DNA from: Catonia carolina
Taxonomy: Eukaryota; Arthropoda; Insecta; Hemiptera; Achilidae
Direction of reading: 5' to 3'
DNA: 64,000 nucleotides
NCBI GenBank assembly: GCA_035578175.1
Contig: JAQMRL010000003.1
Location: 85,628,969-85,692,968 of the forward strand
Shown: positions 54,788 through 64,000 of the stretch, piece after piece
How the letters are laid out: each line of letters opens with the position of its first letter
Position numbering within the stretch: position 1 is the stretch's first letter
Notes under the pieces: generated by a model
The model's input: only the letters and a program-made list of their open reading frames with translations
Told to the model about the DNA's origin: nothing
Databases searched by the model: none
Translations under genes and position numbers: made by a program

Positions 54788-55939
54788 TTAAAAGGAAGAC
54801 TGTACTTTGTATCCCGCCAATGTTAAATTTTATATTTTTAGGTACATTTTTCATGTTGTTGTTTAGGTCATCAGCCGAAAGGCTGGTTTGAACCTGTAGA
54901 GGTTTTACTAAGTAAAACGAGGAGTGAGGTGGTTTACCTTTGCCTTCCTTACTGAGTGGAAAATAACGCTCATCAGCATGCCAGGCCCTCTGAAAAGCAC
55001 ATATTTTCCACTTTGCAAATGACACCTTTACTTCATTCACTACAGGGTCTGGCCGTATAATGAAATTCATTACTTTCAGAGGAGATAACTCTGATCAGTG
55101 TCTTTTACACCTCTACCTCTTCTGTTCTTAAATGATTCAGTCATTTAATTGGCTGACCATGCGATAAGAAACAGAACTATTTATTTTAGCCCTGCAACGA
55201 ACAGATTCAGTGTACATTAATTTGACACTCCACCTGTCTGTTATGGGCAACACAACATCATTTTTCATAGGATTGGTAAAAGATAGGGAAATTAAACTTT
55301 ACACACTATAGGTGTCGGGTTTCTTCTCGGGCTGCTGACATTTTTTCAATTTAATCTGGACCACACCATTTTTTTAAAATATTACGAGTAACATAACAAT
55401 TTTACAAATTGTTTTTCACGTTTTTTGCGTATTACTAATTTTTGGAGCACCTGAGGAAGTCATAAAGATGTCGGTGTATGTGGATATACAAGATAATTAA
55501 CTGGTAAAAATTTCAGCCTAGTCGGTTTATTGGTTTCTAAGAAAATGTACCTAGTGTTAAAAATCTAAATTTACGGGAAAACTCAAGAAACAATAAAGCA
55601 GAAATCAAAAACAAAATGTACAAAATAAGTATATTTCCCATTACCAGTTTTTTAGAAGCTGAACCAACAGTGAGAATGCAAAAAACAGTGATGCAAATAT
55701 TTTAAAAACTAAAATTCTCTTTGCACTAAAACGAGCTGTATAAAATTGTGAAAAATATTTGTTCTTGGTAACATAATAATTTTTCGGTGTAAACTTGATA
55801 AAAACTTAAGTTTTTCATAAAAAAATATTTGATGTAATTTAATGTTTTTTTCCGATAGATCTAAGCCTAAACTACTGAAAAACATAAAAAACCAAAAATC
55901 GAAATTTTGAGTTAAAACCATCGTGCCATCTCCCCTTAA
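54788..55939. mobile_element. family C element, copy C2, split by A11
   Basis: TTAA-bounded (54788-54791, 55936-55939). Inward ends are AAGGAAGACTGTAC and GGGGAGATGGCACG. Without the embedded SINE (about 414 bp including one TSD) it is about 730 bp and aligns with C1 throughout. Confidence 0.72.
54855..55258 (-). mobile_element. family A copy A11, inserted in C2
   Basis: Minus-strand full-length copy (GTTGTTGTTTAGGTCATCAG to CTGTCTGTTATGGGC). Exact 10-bp TSD CATTTTTCAT (54845-54854, 55259-55268). The same CATTTTTCAT occurs once in C1 (7210-7219), which is the pre-insertion arrangement. Carries a 95-codon sense frame shared with other A copies. Confidence 0.95.
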
Positions 55940-57290
55940 GTAAATAAGTGAAAAATAATCTTGTAATTGCTTAAAGTTTACGTTATCAATTTATTGTAAT
56001 TTGTTGGTTATTTATTAATAAGTAATTTAATTGTAGTAATTGTAATTCATTTATAGATTTAAGTAACATAATTAATTCTAATTTATAGTGCTTATAATAA
56101 TATGTTTGTGATTTTAAACGACAGTTTGTTATAATTATTTAATTTTCCCAGCTCCCGAAACAGACCTTAGAGATAAGTGTCACAATATTGTAAATAGACA
56201 AAACAGGAAAACAAAATTCAATTAATTTTTTGTAAACGATAACAGTTCAGGAGAAACCCCTTAAAATGAGACGAAAGTACACCTTAAACGAATCGTACGT
56301 GAAATTCAAAGTTTTTTTTCATTCACTTTGTTACAGAGGGGTGATTTCAACAATTTAAAAATGTCCCCTTAATCTTTATAAATTTGAATAAAGGAATTAA
56401 AGTGTAAATACGATACTAGGTACCCTCTCTGACACATAAACACCTACTTAGAAGGGGATGATAAACCGGTGAGCGAAAATAATCTCTTTCTCATATTTAT
56501 TTTTTTTAGTTAATTTAATGTTACATCAACCGTTTCGTTATTAACGACCATGAAGGGATTTTAAAACTGTAATAAATAGGTATAAGAATTTGAATTTTTC
56601 CGTCCTTAGCCAGGACCGAACCCGGGACTTCATAAATATGTACTTGTATTTTTTCTTACATTTATAAATAATAAAGAATTTTTGTTTATGTGATACGATG
56701 CTATATTCCATTTTAAAATATGGAACTACATGTTTTACTCTCAAAATTGTTTGCATAATTTATCGACAAATTAAACTTCCAAATTAAAAACTACAATAAC
56801 ATTTTCCGACATTATTAAAATTAAAACTTATAAAATATCAAGATATTTAAAATGGAAAACCTTAAATATAAATCTTCAGTTAAGTGTGTTTGTGTGCATT
56901 TTTATTTAACAACTCCCAAAAATGTGGTAATAATGTGAATTTTGGGTAACAGCCAGACCTTATTTTTTATAACAATTAAAAACTTTTGCATAATTAAAAT
57001 AGTAAGGGTAAATTTATTTAATCCAAACCAGCTTTAGTATATTCCTACAAAATAAGAGATTCTATTAAAATAATTTTTTTATAGATATTATATTAATGTC
57101 ATATATATTTCAAAGCGGTTTTCGGTTCTTACAAAAAGAACAGATTAAAAATTAATTTTTTATAAAAATCCTAAATTTGATCTAATGGTCATCAAGAAAT
57201 GTTACCTTATTGAACACAAAAAACAAAGTTAAAAAAATATAGGTTAAGTAAAGGAAGGTGAAGTTTTTACATTATTTGAAGGCATATCAA
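55940..57290. other. no gene; SINE head scrap at 56598-56640
   Basis: AT-rich. 56598-56640 reads, on the minus strand, a tRNA-like B-box region (CCCGGGTTCGGTCCTGGC) without its flanks. Otherwise unrecognised. Confidence 0.45.
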
Positions 57291-57445
57291 ATACTTTGGT
57301 TATTAGCGACAACTATGAGTTACCAACAAAAATTGGTGGGTTTTAAAATGTAAAAATTCCAGACCCTAGTCAGGAATCAAACCAAGAATCTTCCGTTTAG
57401 CAATGTAAAGCTCAGTTTAGCGCTTTAACTACTGATACACGGAAG
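57291..57445 (-). mobile_element. tRNA-derived SINE, LINE-type tail, minus
   Basis: Same family as 42700-42844. Tail GTTGTCGCTAATAACCAAAG, B box TTGGTTTGATTCCTGACTAG and head TTCTTCCGTGTATCAGTAGT in minus sense. Diverged B box suggests an old copy. Confidence 0.75.
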
Positions 57446-57867
57446 AAGCCTGAAGGGTTTTTAATAAATAATCGTTAAATTAGCTTTAAAAAGGCAGAAA
57501 AGATACTGTTATAACACACAAATCAACTGATTTGTTTATGTGAATAAAAATCAGAAATTTCAGTTACAATATACAAACGAAACCTTTTTTTAAAAAATCT
57601 AAAAGTATGGAAGTAGTTCTTAAATATTAAACTAGTTGAAAAATTAATATAGTAAAATTTTGGAAGCGCGAACTGTGTTTCACAACACAAAAAAATATGA
57701 AATAATTTATTTGGCTTGGCACAGCCTTCAAAAGTAATTTATTGGTAAGAATGTTTAATTAGGCCTAGTAATGGTTTTTTTTATAGAGAGTTTTTAACTT
57801 TTCTGATTTTTGAACAAGGATTTATTTTTTAGTTCATTAAGTACGTATTAACGATGATTTTCAGGAT

Positions 57868-57960
57868 TAATTTCTACATTCAGCCGGGAATCGAATCTGA
57901 GATCTTTCACTCTTTAATTTAACACGGTAACCACTGTGCCACAAAGGTTATTAGAATCTA
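57868..57960 (-). mobile_element. tRNA-derived SINE head fragment, minus
   Basis: Minus strand: ACCTTTGTGGCACAGTGGTT (A box GGCACAGTGG) and B box AGATTCGATTCCCGG. Truncated after the head. Confidence 0.65.
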
Positions 57961-58084
57961 TTAAATACAGTAGAAATTTATATTTTATTGATTGATCATA
58001 ATCTATGATAAAAATAATACCAATAATAATAACGTAAGCAATTGATATATAATTATTATTAAGATCATAGTTACTGTACAGAAA

Positions 58085-58617
58085 TATACTAATTGACGCT
58101 TAAATAAACGTAAAAACAAATTTTTGAAACTAAAGTTGATGGTTTTTAATTTCCTACAGTTTCAGTTATACACACTAATGCCCTAAAATTCATATTAAGA
58201 CCACAATCTTAAAAAAAAAATTTTTACCACGAGAGCGCAATACCCAAGAATTTTAGCAGATATGACACTTACTCTATCGCGTAGAGCACGATAGGTGATT
58301 TTAAACGAAATCGTAGAAATATTTTTTGAGAAGATCGAAAAAGTAAAATATTCGATGAATAAACTATTACTTCCGGTTGACCAATTTTAATTTAAATATT
58401 CGTGGCGGGTCTTTCTTGTGGTGCATAATAATATAAGTTCCAAGTTTCAACTTCGTACGCTATTTCGTTCTTGAGATATATTTTGTTCACACTCAAACCA
58501 ATCACTAAAAACATGTTTTTTTTGGGTTCGGGGGTCTGAAAACGTGTATTCCCGATGAAAAATCAACATGAAACAATACTTTTTTTTCTTAAACATTCAT
58601 ATAAGGCAAAAGAAAGT
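58085..58617 (+). mobile_element. family D element, copy D5, 5'-truncated
   Basis: From CTAATTGACGCTTAAATAAA through TTACTTCCGGTTGACCAATT and CAAGTTTCAACTTCGTACGC to the end ATTCATATAAGGCAAAAGAAAGT. CA tract only CACACTCAAACC. Confidence 0.8.
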
Positions 58618-59587
58618 AATAAAAACATTTTGGACCAATCAGTGAACAAATAATAAAAGATCATCAATCATACAACTTTTGAGAGAACATTCCTTTTTTG
58701 TGAAGACAGTCGAAAACATGCCGGCTATGTTTACAAAAAAATGTAAACAAACTTACATACAGAGTCATATCACAAAAATCCAAATGCCAAATCCAAAAAA
58801 ATCATGCAAATCCAAATCCAAATGGTGTTGGGTGTGTACTAAATTGCAGACTAAAAAAAAAAATTCTTTTTCCATTTTTTGTTTTTATTTTGATTGCATA
58901 AATTGTGAATAGAGGTTATAAAATGAACTTTGCTAATAATTTGTAACTTAAAACTTAATTCTGTAAGAGTTGGCTATATTTTACGTTACTATAGAAACAG
59001 CTTAACCGTAATGATATAGATACATACCTACTACTAATAATTTGACTAAGCACTATAAATATAATTTTCTTAATAAAAAATAGTACATTAAAACACATAT
59101 TTTTTACTATTTATACTAAAATAATCAAGTAAAATTATTTTTCATATCTTTTATAGAATATGAAAAACACATTTATTTTATTAATTACGTATAGCCTATA
59201 TTAGTGTTATCAACTGTTCTTATAACTTATATATTATTTCAAGTAATATAACACAAAATTATAGCACGCATAAAAATAGTTAGATATTTTTTTAGTCATG
59301 TGCTATTTGCGCACATCAGTGAGAGAGACAGTTATATATATCCATGATCGTGTATATTTTTGTTATAAATTAGCATATAATAAACATAAATTATAAAATA
59401 TTGTTATTGTGTTAGTTATAATATTTAACAACAAATTTATTAAGAAAGTTTGTCTAAAATTAAACGATAATTAGGTAATTTATAAAATTATACAAAGTAC
59501 AAAAATGATTATTATTTTAAAATGTTTTATTTTATTGGTTAAATTATATTTAATAATGAATATATCAAGAGGATAATATTTAATTAC
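58618..59587. other. probable intron of the spondin-like gene
   Basis: AT-rich, no coding signal. On the minus strand it lies immediately downstream of the exon donor at 59587-59586, so it is expected to be first-intron sequence. CCAAATCCAAATCC repeats at 58795-58825. Confidence 0.45.
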
Positions 59588-59801
59588 CTATTAATTTAGA
59601 CCACTGAGCCGGAGGCCTCCAATCCGGATAATGTTTTGGAAAAAGTTGTCTAGTCCAAAACGTGTGCATTACCACCTTATAGACGGTCATTTTATCGGGA
59701 TCACATGACGATGTTGAACTAGAAACACCGGCAGAAACAAGAATCGTACACAGGAAAGCACACACAGTTACGCACAACGCGGTGTTACTTACGACCCTCA
59801 T
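59588..59801 (-). CDS. spondin-like secreted protein, first coding exon
   Basis: Clear host exon. Start ATG (59801-59799, context GCGCCATGA) opens a signal peptide: MRVVSNTALCVTVCAFLCTI, then LVSAGVSSS. The mature start follows (SCDPDKMTVYKVVMHTFWTR), then QLFPKHYPDWRPPAQWSKLI. The FPKHYP.WRP.AQWS motif is the beginning of a Spond_N domain, found in F-spondin, M-spondin/mindin-type extracellular matrix proteins. The exon ends ATAG|GTAATT, a good splice donor, after 71 codons plus one base. The rest of the Spond_N domain must lie in exons at lower coordinates, none of which I found here. Mindin/M-spondin is more likely than F-spondin because no reelin domain precedes Spond_N, but that is an inference. 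Confidence 0.9.
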
Positions 59802-59985
59802 GGCGCGGCCGATCTTACGACGGACTTAGCCAAAATACGACGATCTAAACCGCCCGTTCGCCGGTCGAGCACTGCTGCTGTTTGGCCGGGGGTGATGCAT
59901 CGGGGGGAGCGTCAGTGCTTTGGGGAGATCAGGAGAACGAGGAAGTTATAATGGTGGGGGTGACGAACTCAAAGCGTACAGAATG
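59802..59985 (-). promoter_or_regulatory. GC-rich 5' region of spondin-like gene
   Basis: GC-rich, CpG-containing sequence directly upstream of the start codon (CGGCCGCGCC, GAACGGGCGG, GATGCATCACCCCCGGCC on the minus strand), probably 5'UTR and promoter. No TATA box noted; the transcription start is not determinable from sequence alone. Confidence 0.5.
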
Positions 59986-60385
59986 GTAGTGGGAATTTCC
60001 ACCTCCAAAATACTACTTCCCCCACCTTTTATCTTACCTAAAAACTACCTCAAGCGTGCCACAATCCACCCTGTTGCTGTTTTCCACTTTACTATTATAA
60101 GGTACAGCACCATGCTCTGTTGTTCGCATCCCCCGGCCTCATGCATTTCGTCAAACAGTTCGTACAAAATTTCTATGATATTTATATTTTCATAAATCAA
60201 AATTTACATGGCCGTTATTATTAGATTTAGAATAATAAACAAACTCCATTGTTGTCTTTTATAATGATGTGTAAATTTTCGACATAAACTTCATTATTAC
60301 ATTAATCCCGTTTCCTCCATTAAAAATTAATGTGGTCTCCACGCAAATAATACAACATTAGAGCATATTAAACACATCAAACATA
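59986..60385. other. upstream flank, no feature recognised
   Basis: Falls back to AT-rich sequence after 60130. Possible regulatory flank of the spondin-like gene; nothing specific seen. Confidence 0.35.
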
Positions 60386-60711
60386 AATAGTTCTGTTTCT
60401 TATCACATGGTCAGCCAATTAAATGACTGAATTATCTAAGAAAAGAAAAAGTAGAGGTGTAAAAGACACTAATCATAGTTATCTCCTCTGAAAGTAATGA
60501 ATTTCATTATACAGCCAGACCCTGTGGTGAATGAAGTGAAGGTGTCATTTGCAGAGTGGAAATATGTGCTTTTCAGAGGGCCCGGCATGCTGATAAGCGT
60601 ACTTTTCCACTCAGTGAGGAAGGCAATGGTAAACCACCTCACTCCTCGTTTTACTTAGTAAAACCTCTACGGGTTCAAACCAGCCTTTTGGCTGATAACC
60701 TAAACAACAAT
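60386..60711 (+). mobile_element. family A copy A12, 5'-truncated
   Basis: Begins AATAGTTCTGTTTCTTATCA, ends CTGATAACCTAAACAACAAT. TSD AAACATA, 7 bp (60379-60385, 60712-60718). Lies about 0.6 kb upstream of the spondin-like start codon. Confidence 0.92.
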
Positions 60712-60850
60712 AAACATATCGCACCGATCCAGTGAATATGTGGTCAATTTTTTTCTCAACTTGTATTCCAAAGCACGTGTTTTCCCTCTCTAACCTATAA
60801 TAAACTTAAAATTATTATGCGCAAGCTCACAAAGTAGTCCTTTTTTATCG

Positions 60851-60955
60851 TTCATTTTCATCTACCACCCTTAACCGTCTGCATTAGCATTAATGTACAA
60901 AACTGTATGATGAAAATCCCAAAAAAATTAATAAATAAATCAAATTTGACCTTAA
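60851..60955 (+). mobile_element. family E SINE 3' fragment
   Basis: Tail block ATTTTCATCTACCACCCTTA, then CCGTCTGCATTAGCATTAAT and an A-rich end. The tRNA-like head is missing. Confidence 0.6.
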
Positions 60956-62235
60956 GAACAAAAGTTATTTGATACGTTTTGCTTTAATAAAGTGCTAAAT
61001 ATTTTGTAATAAAATCATCTTAAATATTCTATTATCAAAAAAACAATTTAACAATTGTAACATTTTTAATCGAATACATGACACTTGTTGAGGAGTATTA
61101 ACCGTTATTTTATTAAAATGTAGTTGTACAAAGTTGATGTGTGCGTTCATAAAATTTGGTTTTTATAAACAATAATACAGAAAATAATTCTGAAATATTA
61201 TAACGAGCAATAAAAACAGTTCATTTAGGTATTTGAAAAGTTTTACGTCTATAAATTTAAAAAGAAGTTTTATATATTATAATAAATTATGTAAATAAAG
61301 AGCGAAAACAACGACCTAATTAGGTTGGCAGTAGGCTACTAACTTGGTAAATTTTAAATTATAAAATTAATTTAGATGAAATAATTCTTGTATTTTCATG
61401 ACGTAGAGAGGAGATTTGTGTATCTGAAAAAATAAATGTTATAATTGTGTATTGTAAATGTTCTTACTCATTCTTTGACTGTTTCAGATAGATTTTTAAT
61501 AATTTTAATAATTATAAAATTATTTTTAATAATTATAAAATGTTTTATAAAATTTTAGTTCTAAAATTGTTCATTTAGAAAGTGATAAAGAGCAGAAAAG
61601 CCCAGCTGCGTTAGTCTCGGAAGAAGTCACTCAAAAAGATTGTGTACAAGGTGCTATTACAGTTTTATTGGGCTTGTGAAAACTGTGAAGTAATAATAGA
61701 TCCCAGAACATCAAATTATGCTACTAGGAACGCTCGGAAAATAAAGATAAGAAAACCAAATAGTAAATTTTTCAAAAGTCATTTCTTTGTCTTGAGGGGT
61801 GGTTATCGCGGGTGGTTAAATTTTATATTTTAATAAAATGTTACTTATTGAGGGGTGGCGTTAACGCACTCCCATCCTACGTACATAGTAATATGTCACC
61901 GCATCTATTGAAACATAAACCGATAGATATATCTTATCTATCTCCGACCAAGAACTTCAAAAAATTTTCCAAGTTTTAAAATAGTATTAAAATTAATATT
62001 ATTCTTTATATTTGTATAAATTTAATAGTATATCATTTATATTCTATGCTTTTTGTTTTATAAAAGTAACCGTATAACGTAATTCTTGTACCCTTTTTTG
62101 GATGTTGTAATAGTATTTTTTATCGTAGTTATAAGTATTTATGAAAAATTTTTCAATAAATTTTTTGTATACTCCTATGCGCGGAAAGAACTCTTTGTGA
62201 AGAAGAGTTTTCACGTACAGGTATATTTAGTTAAT
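60956..62235. other. no gene recognised
   Basis: AT-rich. A 63-codon frame at 61642-61833 (GKVLLQ-like start, many Arg/Lys) has no recognisable domain. Nothing else supported. Confidence 0.4.
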
Positions 62236-62310
62236 AATATTGTACATATTATTTGTACATATTATTGTACATATTATTTGTACATATTATTTTACATATT
62301 ATTGTACATA
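62236..62310 (+). repeat. (GTACATATTATT)n minisatellite
   Basis: Five to six imperfect units of about 12 bp (TTGTACATATTA/TTTGTACATATTA). It supplied the target site of copy A13. Confidence 0.9.
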
Positions 62311-63053
62311 GGTAGAGGTGTAAAAGACACTCTTCTTCTTCATGTAGCATCTCCATTACGAAGGTGTGCTAGCATCATGGCAATCCTGACCTTGGAAACT
62401 GTAGCTCTAAATAGGTCGATGGATGACAAATTAAACCACTCTCGCAGGTTCCGTAGCCAGGAGGTTCTTCTTCTTCCAACCGATCGTTTGCCCATAATCT
62501 TTCCCTGGATGACAAGATGAAGGATTTCATATTTTGGACCTCTCAAGACATGGCCGAGGTACACCAGCTTTCTCTTCTTGATTTCGATCATCACTTCCAT
62601 TCCCTTCTGCATCCTCCTTAGGACTTCCATGTTTGTGACTCTCTCTGTCCAAGATATTTTGTGCATCCTTCTGTAAACCCACATCTCAAAGGCCTCAAGT
62701 CTTCGTTCACATTGCCTATTGGTAGTCCAGGCCTCTGCACCATAGTACAGCACCGGAAAGATGTAACACCTCAGCACACGAATTCTCAAGTCCAAAAAGA
62801 CACTAATCAGAGTTATCTCCTCTGAAAGTAATGAATTTCATTATACAGCCAGACCCTGTGGTGAATGAAGTAAAGGTGTCATTTGCAGAGTGGAAAATAT
62901 GTGCTTTTCAGAGGGCCCGGCATGCTGATAAGCGTACTTTTCCACTCAGTGAGGAAGGCAATTGTAAACCACCTCACTCCTCATTTTTACTTAGTAAAAC
63001 CTCTACAGGTTCAAACCAGCCTACAGGCTGATGACCTAAACAACAAACAACAA
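62311..63053 (+). mobile_element. family A copy A13, 5'-truncated, split by LINE
   Basis: Pieces 62311-62331 (GGTAGAGGTGTAAAAGACAC) and 62795-63053, ending ATGACCTAAACAACAAACAA. Outer TSD TATTGTACATA, 11 bp (62300-62310, 63054-63064). Interrupted by an RTE-like LINE with its own TSD. Confidence 0.94.
62332..62794 (-). mobile_element. RTE-like LINE 3' end inserted in A13
   Basis: 5'-truncated LINE on the minus strand with an open 151-codon 3' end: DLRIRVLRCYIFPVLYYGAE, AWTTNRQCERRLEAFEMWVY, RRMHKISWTERVTNMEVLRR, VYLGHVLRG, GRRRTSWLRNLREWF, then stop. These are reverse-transcriptase thumb/C-terminal blocks of endonuclease-RT LINEs. An AAG-repeat tail ends at 62332. TSD AAAAGACACT, 10 bp (62322-62331, 62795-62804). 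The intact frame suggests this is among the youngest insertions here. Confidence 0.93.
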
Positions 63054-63064
63054 TATTGTACATA

Positions 63065-63385
63065 GCTTAGTATAGTAATGAATTGTAAATGTATTGTATA
63101 TTTTACTAAATAAATAAATAAAAGAGAAAAAAGGAAGAAAAAATGGGTGAAAAGATGTATCACGCTAAGGTAATGTTATCTAGCTGAAGAAGAACCACTG
63201 GCTTGTTGTGAAGTTATGCCTAACGGTGATCCCGCAGCAAGTCGTTATGGGACAGAAAGGAGCCGAGAGGTATTGTCGGATAGTTGCTTTTGGCAGAGCT
63301 ACGCATACCCCAGGTGACGGTTCACCTACCTGGCTACGGGTAAATTCGGTTTCCTCTAGTAAAAAACTAACAATAATAATAATAA
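63065..63385. other. no gene recognised; GC-balanced 63190-63360
   Basis: 63190-63360 (GATCCCGCAGCAAGTCGTTA, GGTGACGGTTCACCTACCTG) is GC-balanced with a 61-codon frame and looks like a fragment of an unrecognised repeat. Followed by an AAT microsatellite. Confidence 0.35.
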
Positions 63386-63768
63386 GCCCATAACAGACAG
63401 GTGGAGTGTTAAATTATTTACACTCAATCTGTTCGTTGCAGGGCTAAAATAAATACTTCTGTTTCTTATCACATAGTCAGCCAGCTTTAAGACTCAAGCA
63501 TTTAAGAACAGAAGAGGTAGCGGTGTAAAAGATACTTGTCAGAGTTATCTCCTCTGACAGTAATGAATTTCATCATTATACAGCCAGGCCCTATGGTGAA
63601 TGAAATAAAGGTGTCATTTGCAGGGTGGAAAGTAGATGCTTTTTGAGGGCCTGGCTTGCTGATAAGCATACTTTTCCATACGCTGAGGAAGGTAATCGTA
63701 AATCACCTCACACCTCGTTTTACCTAGTAAAAGCTCTAGAAGTTCAAACGAGCCTTTCGGCTGATGAC
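63386..63768 (+). mobile_element. family A copy A14
   Basis: Full-length copy from GCCCATAACAGACAGG to GCTGATGACCTAAACAATAA. Both flanks are AATAATAATAA runs, so the insertion was into an AAT microsatellite and the TSD cannot be sized. Confidence 0.92.
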
Positions 63769-64000
63769 CTAAACAATAAAAATAATAATAATACTTATTC
63801 CAATAAAATGTTATAATCGTACTGATAATTTAGTTTTTCTTTTCTTATTATGTAAAAATATAAAAATTATAAGTTTTAATAGTATATACAACTTATTACC
63901 CTATACACGTTAGACCTATGCGGGAATTGGGGGGAAATTAGTTATACAGCACAAGATTTATTATGTATTATTGTAGATAAATAAATAAAATGAAAATATA
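63769..64000. other. no feature recognised
   Basis: AT-rich window end. Confidence 0.4.

Noticed and set aside
59580..59801. Small complete secreted peptide of 73 residues
   Set aside because: The last codons run into a GTAATT donor and an in-frame stop inside the intron; the Spond_N motif shows it is the first exon of a longer protein.
62086..62520. 144-codon plus-strand ORF
   Set aside because: Crosses a minisatellite, a SINE piece and antisense LINE coding sequence; it is chimeric by chance.

Overview
This window is AT-rich, repeat-dominated nuclear DNA of an animal, almost certainly an insect. Evidence for an insect: GT-AG exons only tens to a few hundred bases long, a mariner transposase, jockey/RTE-type LINE fragments and abundant tRNA-derived SINEs. 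A large hemipteroid-like genome is my best guess, but nothing here proves the order. There is no prokaryotic signal (no operons, CRISPR, rRNA or intact tRNA gene).

Host genes are sparse. The one exon I can name is the signal-peptide-bearing first coding exon of a spondin-like secreted protein on the minus strand (59588-59801), with a clean splice donor and a GC-richer upstream region. A second convincing but unnamed exon is 16041-16130 on the plus strand. Weaker exon candidates lie at 5425-5558 (+) and 25351-25469 (-), and a coding-like fragment at 28244-28404 (+).

Everything else recognisable is mobile DNA. Family A is a ~390-bp SINE-like repeat present in about 14 copies, often with 7-14 bp target-site duplications (TSDs). 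Family F is a ~325-bp tRNA-headed SINE (5 copies). Family E is a set of short tRNA-derived SINEs (about 10 copies); some share their 3' tail with a LINE tail. Family B is an unclassified ~0.9-kb element (2 copies). Family C is a TTAA-bounded element of ~735 bp (2 copies). Family D is a 0.9-1.6 kb element with CTTTCTCTTGCC inverted ends and an internal CA tract (5 copies). Other elements are a fold-back mariner, a second truncated mariner, a long-TIR Tc/mariner-like element with transposase remains, a PIF/Harbinger relic with TAA TSDs, a pogo/Tigger-like element, several LINE pol fragments and two possible solo LTRs.

Layout. 1-4.7 kb: mariner, F, A, LINE scrap, E. 5-13.2 kb: exon candidate, nested A, C1, A, LINE scrap, A, F. 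13.2-18.5 kb: mostly unique AT-rich DNA with exon 16041-16130 and mariner 2. 18.5-25 kb: A6 split by Harbinger and B1, then E, A7, F4, D1. 25-31.5 kb: Tc/mariner-like element, D2, E, D3 split by a LINE. 32.5-35 kb: two GC-rich segments facing outward, each ending in a histone-mRNA-type stem-loop. 36.4-44.6 kb: LINE split by pogo-like element, jockey scraps, E, D-like tandem array, F5, a 1.3-kb LINE pol, D4 between 120-bp direct repeats. 45-55.9 kb: A8 with a templated insertion, possible LTRs (one with two perfect heat-shock elements), A9, B2 split by A10, C2 split by A11. 56-64 kb: E copies, D5, spondin exon, A12-A14, with A13 split by an RTE-like LINE.

The main interest is stratigraphy: many insertions sit inside other repeats with exact TSDs, so a relative order of transposition can be read directly from the sequence. 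No multi-gene functional system is visible.
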